From positions 2,232,001 to 2,296,000 of the forward strand of contig NZ_CP097289.1 in NCBI RefSeq assembly GCF_023498005.1: a stretch of DNA of 64,000 nt, read 5' to 3'. Every line of letters begins with the position of its first letter. Positions within the stretch are counted from its first letter, which is position 1. Below are positions 18,890 to 26,476 of this stretch, piece by piece. Source of the DNA: Streptomyces durmitorensis (GTDB lineage Bacteria; Actinomycetota; Actinomycetes; Streptomycetales; Streptomycetaceae). The translations under genes and the position numbers were made by a program. The notes below the pieces were generated by a model that worked only from the letters and a program-made list of their open reading frames with translations, was not told the origin of the DNA and ran no database searches.

Positions 18890-19537
18890 ATGGTGTCCAC
18901 CGACCGCATTCTCGCTTTCGCGGCGATGTCACTGCTGGTGATCGTGATCCCGGGGCCGAGCGTCCTGTTCGTGATCGGCCGGGCCCTGGCCCATGGCCGG
19001 CGCACTGCCGTGGCGACGGCACTCGGCAACGTCGTCGGGTCGTACGCCCTGGTCGTCGCGGTCGCGTTCGGCGTCGGATCGCTCGTCGAGCGGTCGGCCG
19101 CGGTGTTCATGGCGGTGAAGCTGGCGGGGGCCGCGTATCTGGTCTTCCTCGGCGTGCAGGCGTTCCGGCACCGCAAGGAGATGCGGGCGCAGTCCATGGG
19201 GGTGGAGTCCCCCGGCGAGGCGCGCACCGACCTGCGCACGGTCATGGACGGGGCGCTCGTCGGCGTGACGAACCCGAAGGGCATCGTGTTCTTCGCGGCG
19301 GTGCTGCCCCAGTTCGTCGACCACGCGGCCGGTCATCTGCCCGCGCAGATGCTGCTGCTCGGACTCGTCCCGATCAGCATCGGCCTGGTCACGGACACGC
19401 TGTGGGGCCTGACGGCCTCCGCGGCCCGCTCCTGGTTCGCGCGCTCGGACCGGCGGCTCTCGCTGATCGGCGGGGCTGGGGGCGTCACGATGATCGGGCT
19501 CGGCGTGACGGTCGCGGCTACGGGGCGGGCGGACTGA
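18890..19537 (+). CDS. LysE/RhtB-family amino acid exporter
   Basis: A 215-residue membrane protein with six predicted helices. The family motif VIPGPSVLFVIGRALAHGRR follows the first helix, and GALVGVTNPKGIVFFAAVLP is the second typical motif. It probably exports an amino acid or related small molecule. The ATG at 18890 has GGAGGGGGTGAAGG ahead of it; the longer frame from 18806 would add an unrelated leader. It lies ~100 bp downstream of the GAF-LuxR gene in the same direction. Confidence 0.9.
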   Translation: MVSTDRILAFAAMSLLVIVIPGPSVLFVIGRALAHGRRTAVATALGNVVGSYALVVAVAFGVGSLVERSAAVFMAVKLAGAAYLVFLGVQAFRHRKEMRAQSMGVESPGEARTDLRTVMDGALVGVTNPKGIVFFAAVLPQFVDHAAGHLPAQMLLLGLVPISIGLVTDTLWGLTASAARSWFARSDRRLSLIGGAGGVTMIGLGVTVAATGRAD

Positions 19538-19611
19538 GGCCTCGGTGATGGGCGGGCGGCCTGAGTCCTCGGCAACGGCCGACCGGCCCCGGGGCCTTCG
19601 CCGGTCAGTGC

Positions 19612-20841
19612 TCAGCGCTCGATGACCGTGCCGAAGCGCACGTCGTACGTGGTGGCCGCGCACAGCGGGCCGCGCAGCAACCGCTCCGCCTCATCGGTCA
19701 GTTCACGGCGCTGCGCCTTGGTCAGGGTGCCGAAGGGTTCGATGGTGAGGACGGCGGAGTCCTTGCGCTCCCCCGCGCCCTCCTCCATGCGCCACACCCC
19801 CTCCAGGAAGCCGTCGATCAGGAAGACGCTGTGGGCGAGGTTCCCCTTCCAGGTGCGGCCCTTGTACTCGGGCGCTACGACCCGGCTGCGGTCGGCGTGC
19901 GACAGGAGGAGGTTGTCGAACTCGGGCAGGAGGCGCGCCGGAGCCGGGGTGTCCGCGTCGGGGCGGGGCGCGTCGGGGAGGTCGTAGAGCTCGACGCCGT
20001 TCTCGTCGCGGAACGTACGCAGTTGAGGCCGCAGCCGCTCGAAGACCTCCCGCAGCCGCGTCAGGCCCGCCCAGGTCTGCATGTCCTTGACGGACGCGGG
20101 TCCGAAGGCGGCGAGGTAGCGCAGGACGGTGGCGTCGGGCGCGGGCACCGGCTCGCTCGGGCGGCCGATCCAGTGCTCTGCGGTGGTGAGCGCGACCTGC
20201 CCGCTGCGCCGCCACAGGCCACGCGGGGTGACCTGGACCAGCGGCAGCGAGCAGCGGGCGGCGACGGCGAGCGACTGCGGGTCGGCGTCGGGCCAGCGGG
20301 GCAGCAGGACCTCGCGCAGCTGCTTCATGGTCCGGGGCTCCTCCTCGACGGCGGCGCGGGCGAGCGAGGCGAGCTCCTTCAGGTCGACTCCGGTGAGCCC
20401 TTTGCGGAAGGCGTGCAGCTCGCGGTCGCGCGCGGCCTGCACCAGCGGGCGCAGGGTGAGGGCGTCGTCGGCGGTGTGCAGGTGGATGGTGGAGCGCATG
20501 GTGACGATGCGTACGAGGTCGCGTGCGGCCAGCGGCCCCGACAGGTCCTCCGGGTCGAACCCTTCGAGCCGGGCGGCGAGCGCGAAGTAGGGCGGTTTCA
20601 CGTTCTGCGCCTGGAGGCCGAGGAGGTGGGCGACGGCGCCATCGACGGAGAGGTCGGCCGAGCGGCGCAGGAGGAGTTGACGGTCGAGGGTGGCGCGGTT
20701 GAGGGCGCGGGTGCTGAGTACGGGGGCGGGTTGCGGCTGGGCCTGCGCCCGAGCCGCCTTCGGCCGCGCGCCCATCGCCTTGGCCGCACCAGCCGTCTCC
20801 GCGGCGCCAGTCGTTTCCGCCGCACCGGTCGTCTTCGTCAT
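19612..20841 (-). CDS. AlkZ-like (HTH_42) DNA glycosylase
   Basis: A 409-residue winged-helix protein of the HTH_42/AlkZ-like family. The catalytic Gln-x-Gln motif of AlkZ-type glycosylases is visible in HLLGLQAQNVKPPYFAL. Other typical parts are RIVTMRSTIHLHTADDA, KGLTGVDLKELA, LLPEFDNLLLSHADRSRVV and WKGNLAHSVFLIDGF. Known members excise bulky alkylated bases or unhook crosslinks, some as self-resistance to DNA-alkylating natural products. The first ~45 residues are an Ala/Thr/Glu repeat (GAAETTGAAETAGAAKAMGA region). Start chosen at the Met at 20841; the frame extends further up. No biosynthetic cluster is adjacent, so a housekeeping repair role is as likely. Confidence 0.82.
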   Translation of the reverse strand: MTKTTGAAETTGAAETAGAAKAMGARPKAARAQAQPQPAPVLSTRALNRATLDRQLLLRRSADLSVDGAVAHLLGLQAQNVKPPYFALAARLEGFDPEDLSGPLAARDLVRIVTMRSTIHLHTADDALTLRPLVQAARDRELHAFRKGLTGVDLKELASLARAAVEEEPRTMKQLREVLLPRWPDADPQSLAVAARCSLPLVQVTPRGLWRRSGQVALTTAEHWIGRPSEPVPAPDATVLRYLAAFGPASVKDMQTWAGLTRLREVFERLRPQLRTFRDENGVELYDLPDAPRPDADTPAPARLLPEFDNLLLSHADRSRVVAPEYKGRTWKGNLAHSVFLIDGFLEGVWRMEEGAGERKDSAVLTIEPFGTLTKAQRRELTDEAERLLRGPLCAATTYDVRFGTVIER

Positions 20842-20861
20842 GCTCCGCACGCTAGCGGGGG

Positions 20862-20884
20862 TTGCGGACATCTGCTGTCCGCAA
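20862..20884. promoter_or_regulatory. Inverted repeat upstream of the AlkZ-like gene
   Basis: TTGCGGACA-N5-TGTCCGCAA, a perfect 9-bp inverted repeat, lies 21 bases before the AlkZ-like start in the divergent gap to corA. It could be an operator for either gene or a leader hairpin. TATCCT at 20936-20941 is a possible -10 for corA. Confidence 0.4.
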
Positions 20885-21044
20885 GCGCGCCGAGATGTCG
20901 CCACGCCCGCGACTTTTGGGACGTATATCCTGCTTCGAAGCCATCAGCAACCAAGACGCACGTTCGACAGCGCCAGGACCCACCAGACACAACCAGGCAC
21001 CACCGGACACCACCCGGCACCATCAGACATCGGAGGCAGCCAGC

Positions 21045-22217
21045 ATGGCGGAGCGTCGGGCCCGGCCCGTACCGAGCGCGAAGAGGCACGGCTGGCGGCG
21101 CACCGCCCCGGCCAAGCCCGCTTCGACCTCAGGGAACGGCGACTCCGGAAGCCCCGAGGCGGCGCCGGCTCCCCCCTCCCCCGCACCGGTGGAAGCCGCG
21201 AGCGTCGTCCAGGCCGCGCTCTACCGCGACGGGGTCCGCGTCGCGACGCCCGCCACCCTCGCCGAAACCTTCCGGGAGCTGCGCGAGCAGCACGACGGCA
21301 TGGCGTGGATCGGCCTCGCCCGGCCGACGGAGTCCGAACTCCTTTCCCTGGCCGCCGAGTTCGACCTGCACGAGCTCGCCGTCGAGGACGCGATGGAGGC
21401 CCACCAGCGGCCGAAGCTGGAGCGGTACGGGGAGACCCTCTTCGTCGTCCTGCGCGCGGCCCGCTACCTGGACGCCTCCGAGGAGGTCGACTTCGGCGAG
21501 CTGCACGTGTTCGTGGGCCCCGACTTCGTCATCACGGTGCGCCACGGCGCCGCCCCGGACCTGACCGGCGTACGCCGCCGCATGGAGGAGAGCCCCGAAC
21601 TCCTCAAGCTGGGCCCGGAAGCGGTCCTGTACGCGATCCTGGACGCGGTGGTCGACGGGTACGCCCCGGTCGTGGCCGGCGTCCAGAACGACATCGACGA
21701 GATCGAGACCGAGGTCTTCAGCGGCGACCCGGAGGCCTCACGCCGCATCTACGAACTCTCCCGCGAAATGGTCGAGTTCCAACGTGCGACCCGCCCCCTG
21801 GTGGCCATGCTGCACTCCTTGATGGCGGGCTTCGCGAAGTACCGCACCGACGAGGAACTCCAGCGCTACCTACGCGACGTGGCCGACCACGTCACGCACA
21901 CCAGCGAACGCGTCGACGGCTTCCGCCAGGCCCTCACCGACATCCTCACGGTCAACTCCACCCTCGTCACGCAGCAGCAGAACGCGGAGATGCGGGCGTT
22001 GGCGGAGGCGGGATTCGAGCAGAACGAGGAGATCAAGAAGATCTCGTCGTGGGCAGCCATCCTCTTCGCCCCCACGCTGGTGGGAACGATCTACGGCATG
22101 AACTTCGAGACGATGCCCGAGCTGAAATGGGCGGCGGGGTATCCCTTCGCGATCCTGCTGATGGCCGTGGTGTGCGTAAGCCTGTACTTCATCTTCAAGC
22201 GGCGGGACTGGCTGTAG
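21045..22217 (+). CDS. corA: CorA-family magnesium/cobalt channel
   Basis: A 390-residue CorA protein. It has a large cytoplasmic alpha/beta and helical funnel (HELAVEDAMEAHQRPKLERY is typical), then two C-terminal transmembrane helices with the selectivity motif YGMN between them and a basic tail FKRRDWL. The pentameric channel moves Mg2+ across the membrane. The ATG at 21045 follows CGGAGG. A disordered Ala/Pro stretch occupies about the first 50 residues. A diverged duplicate of its last ~60 codons is stranded at 26298-26474, so a second corA copy once stood nearby. Confidence 0.93.
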   Translation: MAERRARPVPSAKRHGWRRTAPAKPASTSGNGDSGSPEAAPAPPSPAPVEAASVVQAALYRDGVRVATPATLAETFRELREQHDGMAWIGLARPTESELLSLAAEFDLHELAVEDAMEAHQRPKLERYGETLFVVLRAARYLDASEEVDFGELHVFVGPDFVITVRHGAAPDLTGVRRRMEESPELLKLGPEAVLYAILDAVVDGYAPVVAGVQNDIDEIETEVFSGDPEASRRIYELSREMVEFQRATRPLVAMLHSLMAGFAKYRTDEELQRYLRDVADHVTHTSERVDGFRQALTDILTVNSTLVTQQQNAEMRALAEAGFEQNEEIKKISSWAAILFAPTLVGTIYGMNFETMPELKWAAGYPFAILLMAVVCVSLYFIFKRRDWL

Positions 22218-22237
22218 CGGAAACCCGCGACGCTTGA

Positions 22238-22265
22238 TCGATTTCACGTAAGCGAATGAAATCGA
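22238..22265. terminator. Hairpin between corA and the TIR gene
   Basis: TCGATTTCA (22238-22246) pairs perfectly with TGAAATCGA (22257-22265). It lies 21 bases after corA, between convergent genes. A second GC hairpin (GCCCCC/GGGGGC type) follows near 22280. Confidence 0.6.
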
Positions 22266-22376
22266 GAGCGCTGCGGAGCCCCCTGGGGGGCGCCGACAGA
22301 GCACCGGTATGCCGGAGGCATCAATTCCCAGGCGGCAGCCGGGCCCTCGTTACCCAACTGCCCCTGCGGAACAGCG

Positions 22377-24230
22377 TCAGACCTCGGCTGAGATCCCGAA
22401 CTCCGCCCCTGAGATCCCGGCCAGCGAAGCCGTCGCCACTCGGAGCGGCTCCCGCAAGGCGTTCAGGTCCGTGCGGAACGTGTCAGCGTGATCCCAAGCG
22501 CCCTCGTGGTCCAGCGGGCTGGTTTGGGGCAGACGGTGGGCCTCCCAAGCCTTGAGGAGGGGGTGCCAGCGGGTCATGAAAGGGCGGAGGATCTCGTTCA
22601 GAAGATGGTCCGCCACCGACTGGACGGAGGGGGCCGTACTCGGTTCCAGGCCGATGTTATAGCGGTGCAACGTGTCGCGAGTGAACGGAAACAGGCTGTT
22701 CAGGGAGGTGAGCGCCTCACGCAGGCTGCCGCTGCCGTCGGGGAGTTGCTGTACGCCGATGCGGCTCACCAGCTCGACCTGCAGGTCGAAGGCGGCCATC
22801 CGCTCGGCCTCGCTGACCGTCATCGGCATGCTCTCCTTCCGTACACCGGGAACCGGGAGTCCGGGACCATCCAGCGTAGCGGCCGTGGCTCCGAGGCTGG
22901 AGAGGACCGCACGGCGCAGTGTCTCGGCGCGGGCCGAGTCGCCTTCGTGGTGGAGCCAGGAATGGGCCGTGACCGGATGCAGGTGGTGCGGCAAGGGCGT
23001 GAGCAGTCCGCGGGCGGTCAGCTCGGCCAGGCCGGCGCTCGCGCGGCGCTGGGCTACGGCCCGCGGCAGCCGATCGGCCACGGCGAGGACGGTGGCCGCG
23101 GTTTCGGCGGTAACCGGCAGGGGGGACAGGGCCAGGGCGCAGCGCAGCACGTCCTGGGCCTCGGCGGGTGCGGCCAGTGCGTCGCGCACATGATCCGCCG
23201 TGAGCTCGTCGCCGGCGAGGAGGTCGAGCAGTGAACGGCCCGGTTCGTACAACCGACTGGCCAGGGCTGCGGCATCCTGGCCGGCGCCCACCGCACGGCC
23301 TAGGAGTCCGAGTGCCCCGGGGTGCCCAGCCGCAGCCTCGGCGATCTCGGGTGCGCCTGCGAGGACGGCGGCGGCCAGTTCGGGGAGCGGTTCCAGGTCG
23401 AGATGTTCGCCATGTCCTCCGTAGGCGCGACTACGGGTGATCAGCAGGGTACGAACCAGGGGGTGCGGGGAGGTGAGCTCCGTGACGGCGCGGGGTGACA
23501 GGCCATGGGGCACGTCGTCCACGACGTACAGACAGGGGCCGTCGGGCGTCTGCGGCGGCTGGGGCGTGTCGGCGCGTGCCCAGTGCACGCCGCCGGGGAA
23601 CGCGGCGCCGAACCTCAGCGCGTACTCCCGCGCGAGCCGAGTTTTACCGATGCCCGGCATGCCGCGCAGCTGCACAGGTCGGGCCGAGGTGCGGCCCGTG
23701 ACGAGGGGCGCCTCCTGGACATGCAGGGCGCTGTGCAGGCGCCACAGTTCGGGCAGCCTGCCGGTGAACTCCCCGATGGCAGCGGGCAGCTGGCCGTGCA
23801 CGCGCGGGGGCGCGGAGCCCAGCAGCATGGGATCGGGCACCTGCCGCAGGTGAGCGAGAACGTCCGCGACGAGGGTCTCCGGTACGCCGTGCCGGGTGTC
23901 GCGCAGCTCCACAGGGTGGATGTGTGCGGTGTCCGGCTCGGGGTTGACCACCAGGACTCTGCGGCGCGGATCGCCTTCGCTGAGCCCCGCAAGGAATGCG
24001 GCGGTCAGCTCCCACTGGCAGGCCGGGCGCTCGGGGTAACCGGTGGAGTAGTACGCAAGGAGGACGCGGGAGTCGGCGAGGGCGCGGCGGATGGTGTCGC
24101 TGATGCCGGCGAACCCGGCGACCGCGGACTCGTCCGTGAACACCGTCAGCCCGGCCGCGATGAGCTCCTCGTGGAGCCGACGGACGTGCCCGGCGTCTTG
24201 GCGGCTGTAACTGAGGAAGACGTCCCACAC
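22377..24230 (-). CDS. TIR domain - STAND-type NTPase protein with conserved C-terminal domain
   Basis: A 617-residue three-part protein. Residues 1-~115 form a TIR domain (WDVFLSYSRQD at the start, ERPACQWEL with Glu74 at the expected NADase position). Residues ~180-460 are an NB-ARC/STAND-like ATPase: Walker A GMPGIGKT (190-197), Walker B CLYVVDDV (Asp238/239), a sensor-like LLITRSR and GHPGALGLL. No TPR or LRR repeats are evident. Residues ~472-610 are a helical domain (SLREALTSLNSLF, ILRPFMTRWHPLLKAWE) also encoded alone by the divergent gene across a 38-bp gap. It starts at a GTG and is probably leaderless. Bacterial TIR-STAND proteins often act in phage defence through NAD+ depletion; that role here is inference. 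Confidence 0.8.
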   Translation of the reverse strand: MWDVFLSYSRQDAGHVRRLHEELIAAGLTVFTDESAVAGFAGISDTIRRALADSRVLLAYYSTGYPERPACQWELTAAFLAGLSEGDPRRRVLVVNPEPDTAHIHPVELRDTRHGVPETLVADVLAHLRQVPDPMLLGSAPPRVHGQLPAAIGEFTGRLPELWRLHSALHVQEAPLVTGRTSARPVQLRGMPGIGKTRLAREYALRFGAAFPGGVHWARADTPQPPQTPDGPCLYVVDDVPHGLSPRAVTELTSPHPLVRTLLITRSRAYGGHGEHLDLEPLPELAAAVLAGAPEIAEAAAGHPGALGLLGRAVGAGQDAAALASRLYEPGRSLLDLLAGDELTADHVRDALAAPAEAQDVLRCALALSPLPVTAETAATVLAVADRLPRAVAQRRASAGLAELTARGLLTPLPHHLHPVTAHSWLHHEGDSARAETLRRAVLSSLGATAATLDGPGLPVPGVRKESMPMTVSEAERMAAFDLQVELVSRIGVQQLPDGSGSLREALTSLNSLFPFTRDTLHRYNIGLEPSTAPSVQSVADHLLNEILRPFMTRWHPLLKAWEAHRLPQTSPLDHEGAWDHADTFRTDLNALREPLRVATASLAGISGAEFGISAEV

Positions 24231-24268
24231 GGTGTCATACCCTACTGTGGGGAACCGGGGAGGCGATC

Positions 24269-25141
24269 ATGACGCAGTCCGGCGAGGCGCCGCGGCGGGG
24301 GCGTACGGGACCTTCACAGGTCACGGCGAAACTGACGATTCCGTTCGTCGGCGAGGTGACGGGCCTGTGGGAGCCGGCGGACGCCGAGCGCACGGCCGCC
24401 TGGGAGCTGTACTTCCAACTGGCCAGCCGGGTCGCGGTAGTTCCGCTGGAGCGGGACGAGGGTGTACTGCGCGAGGCGCTCACATCGCTGTACTCGCTCT
24501 ATGACGTCACCCGCGGCATCCTCCACGAGCACGGCCCGGCCGTTGCCCCGCCGGTGCCACCGGGCCGACTCACGTTCGGGGTCCTTGCGATGGTGACGCT
24601 CAACCGCGTGCTGCGGCCCCTGCTGACGGTGTGGCATCCACGCCTCTCGGCGTACGAGGCGTTGCGGCCGGAGGGCACGGATCCAGTGAGTTACGAGCGG
24701 GCCTGGCCCGAGGCCGACGAGCTGCGGAGCCAGCTGGACGCCACCCGTCAGGCACTGCATTCACTGGCACGGACGCTCCAACAGGTGGCCGAGGTAGGAG
24801 ACCTGATCGATCTGCCGGTGCCCAGGCCGCCGCTGCCGCCACCGGCTCGTGCACCGCAGCCGCCCGACCGCCCAGGCCCGCGTTATGGCGATGGGCCCAT
24901 TGGGGGCACCCCCCCCCCGCTGATTAGGGATAGTTTTACATTTCGCGGGGTTTCACGCGGTTCCGGCCCTTCTCTGTCGGGGCGGGCGTGTGGCATCCAC
25001 ATGAGCCGTCCTGCAGCTCGCCCGGCAGCGGCTACGAGAACACCTCCGACCCGACGATCTTCATCCACAACCCATCGGGCTGGGTCCAGACCCTCGATCA
25101 AGCCCCTCTCAGCCGAAGCCTCCTCAGCTATCGGCCGTTAG
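24269..25141 (+). CDS. Stand-alone copy of the TIR protein's C-terminal domain
   Basis: Residues ~38-172 align with the C-terminal domain of the divergent TIR-NTPase: PADAERTAAWELYFQLASRV against VSEAERMAAFDLQVELVSRI, VLREALTSLYSLYDVTR against SLREALTSLNSLFPFTR, and VLRPLLTVWHPRLSAYEALR against ILRPFMTRWHPLLKAWEAHR. A Pro-rich tail follows. The open frame runs to 25141, but third-position G/C bias collapses after a run of ten C at 24909-24918; either shift there meets a stop within a few codons, so the true end is probably about 24925-24930. The ATG has GGGGAGG ahead. Function is unknown; it may sense, inhibit or activate the TIR partner. Confidence 0.65.
   Translation: MTQSGEAPRRGRTGPSQVTAKLTIPFVGEVTGLWEPADAERTAAWELYFQLASRVAVVPLERDEGVLREALTSLYSLYDVTRGILHEHGPAVAPPVPPGRLTFGVLAMVTLNRVLRPLLTVWHPRLSAYEALRPEGTDPVSYERAWPEADELRSQLDATRQALHSLARTLQQVAEVGDLIDLPVPRPPLPPPARAPQPPDRPGPRYGDGPIGGTPPPLIRDSFTFRGVSRGSGPSLSGRACGIHMSRPAARPAAATRTPPTRRSSSTTHRAGSRPSIKPLSAEASSAIGR
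24988..25080 (+). pseudogene. Coding-like fragment of a lost gene
   Basis: About 30-35 codons (SGYENTSDPTIFIHNPSGWV and onward) have the strict third-position G/C of a Streptomyces gene, but the surroundings do not, and the open frame onward to 25416 loses the bias. It looks like the end of a gene whose body was deleted. Not assigned to a family. Confidence 0.3.
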
Positions 25142-25433
25142 GTTCGGCACGGCACACCGCGGCCGAGGCAGCAGCCCGCTCGACGGACGTGATCAGCATC
25201 GGCTTCACAGACCGCTGCAGCGGCATCCGTGGCAGGGTCAAACCACCCGTGGGCTGTCCCAGATCTCGGATGGGCCGGGCTTCACTGATCCTGTCGTCCT
25301 CCTCCTGCTCCGGCGCGACGGGAAGCGGCTCCTTCTCCCCGTCCAACTCCCGCCAAATCTCGCAGTCGTCCGCTCCCACCCACATGTGCCGTCCGGCCCG
25401 ACCGCTGCCCCGATGAGACACGTAGACGGGCAC
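25128..25433 (-). CDS. Hypothetical ORF, possibly a gene remnant
   Basis: A 101-codon frame starting at a GTG at 25433. The first ~40 codons show coding-like third-position G/C (VGADDCEIWRELDGEKE region), while the later part does not. There is no clear ribosome site and I recognise no family. The stretch from 24930 to 25575 otherwise holds nothing I can support. Confidence 0.22.
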   Translation of the reverse strand: MPVYVSHRGSGRAGRHMWVGADDCEIWRELDGEKEPLPVAPEQEEDDRISEARPIRDLGQPTGGLTLPRMPLQRSVKPMLITSVERAAASAAVCRAEPNGR

Positions 25434-25575
25434 GCTCTACCGCCGCAGTGGCCAGCCCCCTCGGACAGCGGGCAGTGGCGATCGCTGCTAGTGCTGTGAC
25501 CGGGATGGTTCACCGTGGTCGGGAGACGGCTCACGGGACGAGCGCGGTCCGCGAGGCAACTGGTATTACTGGTGC

Positions 25576-25953
25576 ATGCAGGAAGAGACCGCGCGATCCG
25601 CGATCGACACGTTCATCTCCGCGTTCAACGCCTCGGACGACAGCTATGTGACTGGGCTGCTCTCCCAGGCCCTCACCTCGGACGTGGTCTTCTGGGGGCC
25701 GTTGGGCCGCAGTGAGGGGATCGAGGCGGTCGAGCGGTTCGTGCTGGACATTCGGCGCCACCCCGCGGGGACCGGCACGATGGTGCGCTGTTCGGCGGTG
25801 GACATGCCGGACGAGTGGGCCCGGTACCAGTGGGTCTTCACGACGCCGGATGGAGGCCCCCGCCTGGCGGGAACGGACGTCGTCCATCTGCGGCGGAGCC
25901 TCATCGACCAGGTCATCGTCTTCGCGGGGGAGATCGAGCCGTCCGCCCCCTGA
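25576..25953 (+). CDS. SnoaL/NTF2-like small protein
   Basis: A 125-residue alpha+beta-barrel (NTF2/SnoaL-like) protein: an N-terminal helix ARSAIDTFISAFNASDD, then SDVVFWGPLGRSEGIEAVERFV and strands ending in a curved sheet (RYQWVFTTPDG). Members are isomerases, hydrolases or small-molecule-binding proteins; no catalytic residue can be assigned. It is a free-standing gene between decayed sequences, with good third-position G/C bias, so it is probably intact. No clear ribosome site was seen; the ATG starts near GGTATTACTGGTGC, perhaps from a leaderless transcript. Confidence 0.75.
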   Translation: MQEETARSAIDTFISAFNASDDSYVTGLLSQALTSDVVFWGPLGRSEGIEAVERFVLDIRRHPAGTGTMVRCSAVDMPDEWARYQWVFTTPDGGPRLAGTDVVHLRRSLIDQVIVFAGEIEPSAP

Positions 25954-26079
25954 GTCACTCTCCTCTGGCGCCGTCCTTCTCCTGAACCGGCCCCGTTCGG
26001 GGCTCCGGGTCTGCCCAGCCGAGATCATCTTCACAACGCTTCGGTCGTCCGCGCTTGGCCACGAGCGGACCGATGATGC

Positions 26080-26240
26080 GCTGTGGCTGTGTGCAGGGCT
26101 CATCTCTGCATGGGGTGGTTGGGGTGGTTGGAGTTGGCGATGGTGAACTGCCTCAGCGGTCCGAAGTGGGCCTCGATGGAGTTGGCCCAAGAGGTCTAGG
26201 TCGGGGTGCAGCGCAGCTCGACCTTGTGCTTTGTAGCCCA
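26080..26240 (-). pseudogene. IS630-family transposase remnant
   Basis: Read on the minus strand, one frame gives HKVELRCTPT, a TAG stop (26198-26196), then TSWANSIEAHFGPLRQF and HPNHP. This matches the conserved C-terminal stretch of IS630/Tc1-type transposases around the last acidic catalytic residue (Glu in SIEAHF). The in-frame stop and lack of the rest of the gene show it is dead. It explains the mobile character of this patch. Confidence 0.6.
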
Positions 26241-26297
26241 GCGGCACCCCAGGCCAAAGCAGGGTTTCGGTCAATCGCTGCAGGTCAGCCCCACACG

Positions 26298-26474
26298 GAC
26301 GACGACTTCAAGAAGATCTCCTCGTGGGCCGCCATCCTCTTCGCGCCGACCCTCGTCGGCACGGTCTACGGAATGAACTTCGACGCGATGCCGGAGTTGA
26401 ACTGGGCGTTCAGCTATCCCTTCGCGATCCTGCTGATGGCGGTGGTCTGCGTGAGCCTGTACTTCATCTTCAAG
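26298..26474 (+). pseudogene. C-terminal fragment of a second corA
   Basis: About 59 codons match the two-helix end of CorA (KKISSWAAILFAPTLVGTVY, GMNFDAMPEL and the final FAILLMAVVCVSLYFIFK). It is similar but not identical to the intact corA at 22.2 kb (for example NWAFSYP against KWAAGYP), so it derives from a paralogue. The match stops two bases before the epoxide hydrolase stop codon on the other strand. There is no start. Confidence 0.75.
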
Positions 26475-26476
26475 CC

